This document shows positions 22,860 through 32,816 of a DNA stretch of 64,000 bases, piece after piece (the first letter of the stretch is position 1; each line of letters starts with the position of its first letter). A program made the position numbers and the translations under genes. Origin of the DNA: Flammula alnicola (taxonomy: Eukaryota > Basidiomycota > Agaricomycetes > Agaricales > Strophariaceae); NCBI GenBank assembly GCA_015499995.1, contig JADNRV010000017.1, forward strand, positions 186,001 through 250,000, in the 5' to 3' direction. Below the pieces are notes generated by a model. It ran no database searches. It was not told where the DNA came from and was given only the letters and a program-made list of their open reading frames with translations.

Positions 22860-24220
22860 CTAATGATATTGATGTCGACGAGCGTGTCGCTCGACGTGAG
22901 GCGTTGGACTCCCTCTCTCAAACATGCTGCAACTTGCGCATATTCTTCCACCCATTTATTTGGGAATGCGATGAGGCTGGCTCTGGTACGGAGGTCGGAA
23001 ACACCATCTTCTGTGGTGAAACCGAGAAGCACGACAGAAATTTGCACTTGAGCTCTGCGCCATCTCGAGATTGTGACCATTCGAGGTCCTAGGCGTACCC
23101 TACTACGACAGATAGTACGGCGGTCGGTAGTCTTCCTTCTTTGCGTCTGGAGGGAACATTACAGCTAAATCAGAGTCAAACAGGGCATATGAAAGTAACC
23201 CCTTTGAGTGAAGATCTCGGCGCACAACAATTTCCCCCAGATATCGGTCGTCTTCGAAATGGTTAAGCAGAACACTACCCTGATTTATGTCCTAGATAAC
23301 GTTCAATGTTGGTTCGTGATGCGTGTATAGAAAACTAACTCACGCGATGGACAATATTATGTGAATGTAGAAAGGCCAGGCCCTATAGCCAACGTTGATC
23401 CTTTAGAAAGACTTGAGAGCAATAGACACACTCAATTTCAACATGGAGTGATGATTTCTCAGATTTGCACGATATAGACTCGGCTTTGGGAGGCGCATCG
23501 CAGAGCCCGGTCCAGAATAACGGAAAAGGATGAGAGCCACATCAGATTCCAGAGAAAGTCGAAGTGGCGATCGCACTCATGATCACCTAGTCATGACAGG
23601 TAAAAGATCCAGAACGGGAATACTTAACATAATCCTTTGAGAGTCTCATGGCTTTGTGTGCTCAAGAAACGCAAGATGCGATATTCGTCGCTGTCGTGTC
23701 GCCTCACTGTGTCCTGCCAAAGATGACTCGCCCTGATAATAAAAACATTAAGCCTTTCAAAAAGGTCAGTACGGGATAAAGGATTACTTACGGATCTTTC
23801 GTTTCCGGAGTGGGACCATCATGCCGTCCAGTATTTTAGTATCGTGATAAGCGTAGGGTATTGGGCTTCCGCGGAATCTTCGAACGGGAAAGACGGCCTT
23901 GTAGCAAGCGACACGTAGCCGTTTTTTGTGGAAATCCCACTGTAGAGAATGTAACCGATGTTCCTCGAACGCGTGCAGCTGACAGTGGCGTCGTATTCCT
24001 CTCCTAACTCAAATGGGAATGGTATATGTTTATGTCGATAATGGGCTACTGGATCAAGATAAGCAACGTGCATTTGAGAATTATAAGTGTTGAGAATGCG
24101 GAATGCGACAATAGGGGAGCTCAGAGTTGGCCGTAGATTGTCTACCGTAGGAGCAACCAGGCACAATTGATCATATTTCCAAGTCCGACAATTAAGTAAG
24201 ATGTGACACAGTGTGACCAT
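22860..24220 (-). pseudogene. Decayed protein-kinase paralogue
   Basis: Read on the minus strand, segments match the intact kinase at 27800-29406 in order. KHIPFPFELGEEYD and the GYILYSG region match its N-terminus. At about 23730-23640 comes a frameshifted segment where a VIFG-like block leads to DEYRILRFLSTQSHETLK, with the ATP-binding AIK region deleted. At 23390-23340 is FLHSHNIVHR, followed by an intron and DINQGS in place of HRD-x4-N. A DSD replaces the DFD/DFG site. Stops and frameshifts lie downstream and the C-terminal lobe is missing. The intron positions of the intact gene are still recognisable. It is not expected to make a working enzyme. Confidence 0.75.
24112..24189 (+). repeat. 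Left arm of 78-bp inverted repeat
   Basis: It matches 24770-24847 in inverted orientation with about one mismatch. It overlaps the 5' region of the kinase pseudogene. Weaker similarity continues for some 40 bp beyond the inner edge. Confidence 0.85.
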
Positions 24221-24769
24221 TGCGTTGAGTCAACGCCGGGCGTCGCGTTTGCTCAGTTCTGGCGGCCGTCTGCGGCCGTATTCCTTAGCTCTCTCGCTCA
24301 TTCAGTGCATTTCTGTACCATTCAGCCCTCCTAATTACCCTACACACTCATTTAAACATGGCTAAATCAACTAATGCTACTAGAGCTCCAATTCTATGGA
24401 CTGCAGACAACCATGGTCCATGAACTCACCTGGAAGCTATTGGTGGAAATGGAGAAGCAGGAGAACTAGGTGCTCTTTGCAAGCAAGGCCGTACATGGGT
24501 GCGAGGGTGTAGATAGCGAGTAGTGTCAATTCCATGAAGAATTGAGAGATCAGATAGGAGTTGTTGCTTAAGTTTGTGAGAATCTGGCTGATTTTTGAGC
24601 TCGTTGGTGTCACGAAGCAGCATGTGGATTATGTAGACCCTTTTCACGAGGGCATGATACTTTCTGCGTGCCATTTTTCACCAAGGATTTAGATGCTGAG
24701 GCTAAACACGCAACAGAACGCGTCTTACGCACTGGCAGCTGTGTGACATGGTGGGTACATTACTTAATC

Positions 24770-24847
24770 GTCGGACTTGGAAATATGATCAATTGTGCCT
24801 GGTTGCTCCTACGGTAGACGATCTACGGCCAACTCTGAGCTCCCCTA
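24770..24847 (-). repeat. Right arm of 78-bp inverted repeat
   Basis: Inverted duplicate of 24112-24189. The 580 bp between the arms has no gene I can support; a short start-like frame at 24357 on the plus strand stops after about 22 codons. Confidence 0.85.
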
Positions 24848-25533
24848 ATACCTGAGGTAGCTATACCGGCAACGCCTCGTTACCCGTCATTGGTTCAAGA
24901 GAGAACAAGCGAGTGAAATTTGATCAAAACGGAACCAGATCTAGAAATAACCACGTGGCTGCACGTACGTCATTTATCGGGTTTATCGGGATTGAGGCTT
25001 TTGGTTGGCTCCTGCACTTCAAAAATACATGGGGAATAGCCTGGAATGGTTCTTGAAGGACCTGTGAGTCTCAGACTAATTGACATACATACTGATGTTG
25101 AGCAGTTACCGCACACAAGCGAGGACACGCTATGGGAGACCAGAGCTGAGCGCTGTGTGACGATAAAGTAGTGATGTGGTCTGATGACGGGGGCTAGCAA
25201 CGATTGGGACCACATCGGTTTCCATATCGGTTTCAGAACAGACATCGCACAGGTAAGTAAGTACCCCGAGGAAGGAAGTAGACTTGTAACTGAACTTGCT
25301 TTCGTTCAGACACTGACAGTTACCGCGAAATGAACGTTGACTTAAGAAGTTTCATGAATTCATGAGATGGTAAGCAAGGCCAAAATTGGGAGTGCTAGCC
25401 TACGATCGTGATTGAAACGGTGACCAAGGATTGGGTAGGGATCGAATCCAGCAACCGTCTTTGCCGATTTCACCTTGCAGGCCACGGTATAAGTACGGGG
25501 TAGAAATGTTGGCAACGGCCCACATTTTCTCCC
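24848..25533. other. Spacer upstream of the CFA-synthase-type gene
   Basis: No gene recognised. It presumably contains the promoter of the gene beginning at 25534; no clear TATA element is seen. Confidence 0.4.
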
Positions 25534-27597
25534 ATGTCTTTGCCAGACGCCAAACCCCCGTTTTCCGTCTCTTCCATCGCGGACAGAGCATGGAACTGCG
25601 TTGCCGAGACAGCGTTCAGGGCCAGCTGGACCCCTATTGCTCGTCTCGCTGAGGCTGCTGTTGTAGCGTACGTTCATCTTTCTTATTGAAATGGCAATGC
25701 TGAACCGTCGTACTCAATGCAGGTTGATGCAGAATATCACCGTCGGGCAGCTACGTGTGCTCACGTATTCTCACATTTATACTTTCCCTATCCCCGATCC
25801 TGGCACCGTATCAAAAAATGCCAATCCTGGATTGAAGGCCGAACTCCGTGTTGTCAATGACGCTTTCTGGGTTCGCCTTTGTGCCATGAGCGACTTGGGG
25901 TTCGCGGAGGCATACATGTACGGTGACGTCGAATGTGACGACCTCGTCTCGCTGTTCCAGGTGCGTTGTCAGTTGCAAACACATTCTAAATGTGACTGAC
26001 TGTAGTTCAGATTTTCTTGGAGAACAGAGAAAATCTTTCCAGCCTCAATTCGCGTCTGTCTTATCTTTTCACGCTCCCACAGAAAATCACGTCGTATCGC
26101 TTCCTGAATACAATTAGCAACTCACGGTCCAACATTTCTGCTCATTATGACATCTCCAACGACATGTTTTCAGGTAATCATGAACTTCAATAAAATTATG
26201 ACTGAGTTAAATTTCTCGCAAGGCTTCCTGTCAGAAGACATGACATATTCATGTGCCATCTTCCCCGAATTAGACGGAGATCTTGCAGGCGAAAAGAGCG
26301 TTCAAAGTAAGTGGAGCGGTGGACAGGGACTAAAGCGGTTGTCGTCGATGCATGCGCTCCCACCGTCGCCTCCATCATCGGACCCAGGTGACGCGCAACA
26401 AGAGATGCTCCACTTCCCTGAACACACCAACGAATACCCACAAGGCCCAGAATCAGACCCCCTCTTCGACGCGCAGATCTGCAAACTGCAACACATCATC
26501 GACAAATTGCACATCCCGCCGCCCCTCTTATCCGGCGCGCCCGTGCGCGTGCTCGAAATCGGCACGGGGTGGGGCGCGCTCGCCATCCGCATCGCAGAGG
26601 CCCACTCCCACGTCGAGATCGACACGCTCACGCTGTCCAGCGCGCAGAAGGTGCTCGCGGAGCAGCGCATCGCTGCCCGCGGGCTGGGCAATCGGATCAG
26701 GGTGCACTTGATGGACTATCGGAATATGCCCGCCGAGTGGGAGGGGCGCTTCGCACGGTTTGTTAGTGTGGAGATGATAGAGGCGGTGGGGAGGGAGTTT
26801 TTGGACGAGTATTGGCGCGTGGTGGATTGGGCGATGGAGAGGAAGGGCGCGGTTGGGGTGGTGCAGGTTATCAATATACCAGAAGCGAGTAAGTGGTTTA
26901 TTTTATTCCTGGTGTTCTTATTGAATCTGAACGATGACTAGGATTCGAGCGATATATTAGAGAAATAGACTTCATACGCAAATGGGTGCGTTACGTTGTC
27001 TGACACGCATTGATTAATCTAAATCGTGGGTTCGGCGTTGTTCCATCAACAGAGTAAGTCCTTGTACTCCACGTGGAGAAACGTCTAACGCAAACGTATT
27101 GCCAGTATTCCCCGGAGGCTTCCTCCCAACGCTAACATTCCTCATGTCCACACTCACCGATGGCTCCAAAGGCCGCCTCATCGTCGAGTCCATAGAAAAC
27201 ATCGGCCCGCACTACGCGCGCACACTCCGCGAGTGGCGCCGGCGGTTCATACAGAAGTTCGAGGCGGTGATTGTGCCTGCGCTGCAGAAGGAATATGCGC
27301 TGAGAAGCCACCAGTCGAGCAAGGTGCTGGGACGTGAGGAGATTGAGGTGTTCAGGCGGAAGTGGCTTTGTACGTATTTTAATATCTCTCGTGTTGTTGG
27401 TTGCTGATACGGTGTGTTCGGGGACAGATTATTACTGCTATTGCGAGGTCGGATTCACGACTAGGACACTGGGAGGTCTGCCGCCTTTATTTCTCGGTGC
27501 TATAAAAGTAACTAATGAATTTTGGACTTTCATAGACCATATCATGACTTTCATGCGTGAAGGAAACCGAGAATATGGTTGTGATGTGTATGAATGA
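25534..27597 (+). CDS. Cyclopropane-fatty-acyl-phospholipid synthase-type SAM methyltransferase, 539 aa
   Basis: Nine exons: 25534-25667, 25723-25960, 26011-26173, 26223-26888, 26942-26985, 27053 (one nucleotide), 27106-27369, 27428-27475, 27536-27597; total 1620 nt. Enzymes of this family transfer a methylene or methyl group from S-adenosylmethionine to unsaturated acyl chains of membrane phospholipids. Seen here: the N-terminal lipid-binding part (GFAEAYMYGDVECDDLVSLF), AHYDISNDMFSGFLSEDMTYSC, the SAM-binding loop VLEIGTGWGALAIRIAE, TLSSAQKVLAEQR, SVEMIEAVG, KWIFPGG and the terminal CYCEVGFTTRTLGDHIMTF. An unusual, probably unstructured insertion of about 60 residues (rich in Ser/Pro/Gln) sits between the active-site lid and the SAM loop. 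The single-base exon restores frame and gives the family-typical Ile before FPGG; the alternatives break the frame or insert a residue. The frame is intact, so the gene is likely functional. Confidence 0.9.
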
Positions 27598-27799
27598 GGA
27601 TAGATACCTTTCGTTGTGGTAAGTTTAGAATTAACATGCGCGTACGTCTGAGGACGTTAGAATCCATGCATTGTACAGTCTACATTTTAGTACCCTTTAG
27701 GTCCTCGGATGCTGCACCGATCCTTACGCGCCGCAGGGGCTTGACGCGTCAGTAAACGAATCTAATGTAGCACCGTCTCCCCTTAAGAGTAGGGAATCA

Positions 27800-29406
27800 T
27801 CAAAGGGCCTTGTGGCCCCAAAAACGAGTCCAGATATGCCAAGGAAATGAAGTCAACTTGAAGAATGTCCAACGAATCCAGGGGACAACATAGGGAGGAA
27901 ACCATTCGCTCAGGGTAATGGTGCGAATGACTTTGATCGTAAAAGGTAAGGGAGGCTCTCGATACGCTGCCCATTTCGCTGCAAAATCTGGTGGAACATG
28001 TTGCCAACGGTCGTATTCGTCGTAATACTTGAAATCCTCATAGTGCGGCGGATACTCAAATGTCTCGAGTTGCACATCCGTCAATTGTGAGCGCATGTCC
28101 TCGAAGAATTGGAGAGCCTCAGCAGCAGTAAAGCGACGTCGCAGGTCGCGAGTCGTCATCCTATCTAAAAGAGGTGCCAACATGGGGATTTCTCGTGCGA
28201 AATGCTGTTGAAATCAGATACAATGAGAATCATTAACAGTAAATCGATGTATGCTCGATGTTCTTGCCTGGAAACGATTGCAAAATTCCACGCCTAACAT
28301 TCCTACGTCGTAGGAGAAGGGATTGTAGTCGAATTCACCTTGCGCAGTGTCGTGAGGCTGGTTGAAAGTGCCCCACCAAGACAGCTGGTACGGCAGTCGG
28401 TACTCCTCTTTGAGTACTTGAGGAGGTACCATGATAGAAATGTCGAAATCGAAGACTGCGTATAATAGTAGCCCCTTCGAACGAAGATCCGAACGCACGT
28501 CATTTTGGTGCAGAGAGAGGTGGTCTGAAAAATGGTTAACTAAAACATTTCCTAAATTCATATCCTGAAACAAGATATCATGAATGCCGCTCGACGTGTG
28601 TACGAAAGTGGGCTTACACGATGAGTAACATTGTGTTCATGGAGAAACGTTAAGGCCTGAAAATGCCGATTACCTAGATAAGTAGTTATGTCAACGAATG
28701 GAACTCACTTTCAGCATGGAGTACATTATCTGCAGAATATCATGCATAGTGCGCCCCTTAGGAAGATGAATCGCAGACCCCCATCTGAAAAATAAGATTA
28801 TCACACAATATCAGGGAACGTTATGGACCCACCTTGGCATGACCACAAGCCAGAAACCTTGAGCTGGCAAAAAGTCTAGAACGTGAATGATGCAGTTTTC
28901 TTTAAGTGTCTCCATGCTTTGTTGGCTCAAGAAACGCAGAATGCGATATTCTTCGCTATTGTCCCGCACTAGTTTAATCGCAACGTGGCGTTGTTGAGAG
29001 TCTTGCGCAAATAAAACTTTACCCTGGTAAACAGAAGTCGGTCAGCTGGAAGAAGTAATATAGAGGAAATGAGCTATTGTCTAACCGTTGACACACTAGT
29101 ACGCATTGACAGTGGCACCGGCTGAACATTATGATAGGCATACGGATAGTCGGCTTCAACGAAGTCTGCTGATGGAAGTGCGGGAATCGTATGATACGTG
29201 GGCATTCCCTCGTAGAATTGTCGTTCGTAAAGGGTGTATCCACGTTCACGGAACCATTGAACTGTGGATGCCGAATCCCAAAATGCCATTCGTTCGAATT
29301 CGTCAAAAGCTTCTCCGAGTTCAAGTCGGAATGGAATGTGTAAATCAGGTTGCTAAGGGGAGGATTAAGTAAGGAATCTGACAAAAGTAGACAGTCGTAC
29401 CTCCAT
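27800..29406 (-). CDS. Protein kinase-like protein, 426 aa
   Basis: Seven exons on the minus strand: 29406-29401, 29352-29086, 29023-28833, 28784-28709, 28656-28618, 28564-28268, 28204-27800. The first coding exon is only ATGGAG. The intron after 28268 begins GC (GCAAGA). The fold is that of a eukaryotic protein kinase. Lys108 lies in VAIK; HRD is at residues 192-194 with Asn199; the metal-binding triplet is D232-F-D234 instead of DFG. The glycine loop (STGKVLFAQD) is degenerate. Activity is therefore uncertain, although the three core catalytic residues remain. The 90-residue N-terminal extension (Tyr/Pro-rich) and a C-terminal tail with FPPYVVPWIRWTFFK are specific to this family. Two dead relatives lie at 22.9-24.2 and 43.1-47.7 kb, so the family is expanding locally. 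Substrates are unknown. Confidence 0.85.
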
Positions 29407-30642
29407 AGTGGACGACTCTCCGTGATATTACTTGCAGAAATGTTCGTAGAAGTGAAGTGATGTTATTGTCAACGACCGAGATAAATTTGGAATCAACTTG
29501 TGTCATGTGACCTATCACTCGCAAACATTCACACGGTGAATTGCCCGAAACGGATGGGTTCGAGACTTGGACTATACCCAACAACTTGAGCTTGAACTTG
29601 AAGTGCTCGACAATTCGTGGCCTTGCTCTCAAATTTTCATTATGAAAGTGTGCCCTAACCCGCCGGACATAAAGATAACGTTCCCATTTAGTCTAGGAGT
29701 GGATGCCGACGTAATTGAAAATTTGAAAGCGAGCAATTCCGAGTCTGGGATTCTCCGGATGTCACTCGCTGGTTCCAATACCGTACCAACGCACCATGAA
29801 CTCACATGGTGAACCATCACCGGAGGTGCTACCTATCCTTCCATTCGAAGACGCGATCGAAAGAACAGACATTTCGGTGAGAGCCCATCTCACACAAGCT
29901 TTTTATCCCTAGTCTAAGTTACTTTTTATTCTCGATCGTATGTTTTGGGAAAAGTCTTATTCGCGCAAGACTCTCTAGTCTCGTACCAAGACCGTCCACG
30001 CGTGGACGGTCTTGTCTGAAAATCCGTCACATGGGAGGGCAGTGCAACCGGTCACAACCATTAGACAACAAATTGTAGTCTTTGATTACAATCATTACAT
30101 TATTTTAGTTGCCGGATTGAGATAGCGTGACGGACAACAGAACACGACAATATTTACGCGCTCGCCATGAGCGTCGATAATGCGTACGGAGGGTCCTCTA
30201 CAGAAGAGACAGCCTCTAATTCAATTGAACACCTCGCGCATCCCGAACGCATTCTGATACGCTCAGGGCCATAGGCAGAGTCAGGTTGATATCGAAGGCT
30301 CAGGCTCTGGGCAGCCTCGCTTGAAGGCTAAAAGGCCTCAATAGACTGATTTTCAGAGCGCCAGCCACAGCCTTTGACAGCTTCAAGGGTTTTTACAATA
30401 TTCTGGTCTCGAGGCTTCTGCCCAGGAGCCATGCCAGAAGGAGGGAAAAGTGAACAATATTGAGCGATACGATATTGCGCGTTGATGCGCCGCGGGCCGA
30501 TGTGACCCACCTGTGACGCCGGCGATCAAACGATTTTGAGGCTACAAAATGAGCAGAGAATGAGACGTCGTTTTGCGTCGCAGCCAGTCTCACCTGCCCG
30601 AGGTTTTAAAATACGAAAAATTCATATTTAGGTACTTAGGAT
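29407..30642. other. Intergenic region with a perfect palindrome
   Basis: No gene recognised. A 28-bp perfect palindrome lies at 29987-30014 (half-site CAAGACCGTCCACG). The 600 bp before the inverted-repeat element at 30651 show no coding pattern. Confidence 0.45.
29987..30014. repeat. 28-bp perfect palindrome
   Basis: Each half reads CAAGACCGTCCACG toward the centre at 30000/30001. There is no loop, so it could extrude as a cruciform or be a dimeric protein-binding site. The function is unknown. Confidence 0.8.
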
Positions 30643-30650
30643 CCTACTAA

Positions 30651-30780
30651 ACTTGGGGGGATGAGGGCCATTGCTTCGCATGGCAAAACGAGGACCAGGA
30701 GGCTGTATCAAGTCTGAAATGTTATTACTGTAAGTAATATAAAATTTAGTTCTTGAAAATGCAAAGACTATTACCCCTTG
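30651..30780 (+). repeat. Left arm, outer inverted repeat
   Basis: Inverted match to about 40245-40374. The block from ACTTGGGGGGATGAGGGCCA through GAGGACCAG and the later GTATCAAGTCTGAAATG are shared; the arms differ by a few short gaps. Confidence 0.8.
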
Positions 30781-31361
30781 GCCCACGGATATGTTGTACG
30801 ACGTGGAGCATAAATAGCGGAGGCGGCGGCATTGTCTCTAGTGTGTAGGCATCTCTAACCTCTTCTCGTGCTGGTGGCATTGGTGTTTCTTTGTGTCCAG
30901 AGGATCGTTGCACTATAGATGTGTAAACGTAAGTTATAACTTCATTAATGGGTGCTGGATTGAGCTAACCTTGACCTAGATCCCGCTCAATCCCTTCCAG
31001 CATCGAAATCGACGCCCATCATATACCGCTGTTCAAACTCGTACGACCCACCAATTGTCGATCGATAAGGAGTGCAGGGTGTCGAAGATTGTGGCGGAGA
31101 GGTTGATGGGCACTTGTAGGCGGTGTTTGCGTGACCGCAGGTATGTCTGTCACAGTCTGATGGTCATTCTGTGTCTGTTGGGATGGGCGCCGTTGACAGA
31201 GTGCTGGGTAACTCTCCCAGTCTTCAAGCATCATTCGCGTCCCAGGCTGTGTGTGCTGTATAACCAGAAAGGTAAGCTACGTTTTCTTTGCTCGTTATAG
31301 GATTGAACTCACCTGACACGTATATCCCGCCCTAGACCCTCCAGCGTCGTAATCCGTGCCC
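30781..31361 (-). other. Coding-like remnants of the outer element
   Basis: On the minus strand there are gene-like pieces. A segment containing YMMGVDFDAGRD near 31010 is echoed by MGTDYDAGGSRAGY near 31350, so the gene seems to contain repeated modules. Clear GT and AG sites (for example a CAG/GTGAGT junction at about 31312) are present, but I could not join them into one frame. The nested element has split this gene from the pieces at 37338-38100, which contain similar tyrosine-rich modules (TAYTLDPSAYTF). It is probably a cargo gene of the outer element, now broken. Confidence 0.4.
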
Positions 31362-31369
31362 ATGCCGTC

Positions 31370-32816
31370 ACCTGTAGCAGCTAGGGTCATGTATGATACC
31401 TAGGCTGTGGCCTAAAATACGTTATACATAGATGACAGGTTTGCCCCACTTAGGCCGTTGCCTAAGACCATGTAACACACTGTATATACATGCCGGATGA
31501 GCCGGGGCAGGTTTTGCTCACCTTGCAGGCGGCGGGTTATAGTAAATACACATCAACAATGCATAGATTTGATGGGCGGGCACAAAATATGGTGCTGCAC
31601 GTCGTTGGGGGCGCATTTGAGCGCGGGAAAAATTCCGTTAGGCTCTATATATATTATTTGATTTATTCTAGGTATTTCCGCGCGTCGGGAATGGCGGGAG
31701 CGGGTGGATTGGCGCGCATGGCTTTGGATGACGGTCCCATTTAGGGTGGAGCTGATGGTAAACAGCTGTCAACAATGCAGCAAATGATGTCCGGGGCTGT
31801 ATTTTAGGTGTTGCTCATCGTCGCGGGCGCTTTTGGGCACGGGAAAAATACCATTGCGTAGCCCTGATTTTTCTCTATCCAAATCCTTCATTTGCGCGCC
31901 CCATAGGGGGCGGGACGGGGTGGATTGCAAAGGATGACTTTGGATGTAGTTCTAAAAATAACCTGAATTTCCGGGAGACCATCATTGCAATGACATCATT
32001 ATATTATTTCATGTTCCTGGCGATCTATTTTTAATTCTAAGCACTTCTACACTATTTTTAGTGCGCGGCCGTGCACATGGCGGAGCGGAATAGGTCTTGA
32101 TGGCTTTCTAAATATGGATGGCCATACATTTTGACCTTCAGGCGCTCTTCCCTTTGAAATTTCATTGATATTATTATATGGTTATATTCTACAAGTAAAT
32201 GCAAAGCTAATAGTACTACTTTTATGCTTAAGAGAGGTCAGGAAAGGATGGATGCATCTTTGGGTGCACAGACGGGCGCTACAGTAGGATGAGCGATATA
32301 AATAGATTTCAAAACTCCGAAATGTTTTTTTTTCATTCCCTTGGTCTCTATTCACATGTCCCCTAATTTCTATATACATATCCATAATCTGCAAGTAAAT
32401 GCAAACTGAATGACACCATATTTGTAGGCAAATGAGGAAGGAAAAGGACGGAGGCAGCTTCAGCTCTTTGCGAGCAGGCATAGGATGGGCGCTAAAAATA
32501 GATTTGATCACTTTCTAGCAGATTTTGCATTCTGGCTGCTATTCATTCGTCCCGTCGCTTTTTTATATCTAGTTGTAATCTACTCATAAAAACAAATCCA
32601 TTGATACCAATTTTATCTGGGAATGATGGCGGACAAGGGTACAGCAAAAAAGAAACAATGCAAGTAATTTTGCGTTACCATTCTTGGTGCTCATTTCTAG
32701 CCGCTCACTGTCGTAGTTACATGTGCGCGTTAATTGTTAATGGAGTATATTACGAAAAGTTACTACAGAAAGTATATAAAAAATGCCCAGAGTGCCATGT
32801 CGCGCACTCTGGGCAT
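31370..32816 (+). repeat. Long left inverted-repeat arm
   Basis: Aligned by eye to the reverse complement of 35908-37329 over its whole length, with scattered substitutions and small indels. The arm is AT-rich and ends inward in a 13-bp hairpin (32783-32795 with 32804-32816) whose core is GCCCAGAGTGC. Confidence 0.85.

Noticed and set aside
24357..24440. Start of a Myb/SANT-like gene (MAKSTNATRAPILWTADN)
   Set aside because: The frame stops after about 22 codons and no continuation or splice site was found.
26986..27105. Single 120-nt intron in the CFA-synthase-type gene
   Set aside because: It shifts the frame into a different peptide and loses the FPGG motif; two short introns around one base restore the expected sequence.
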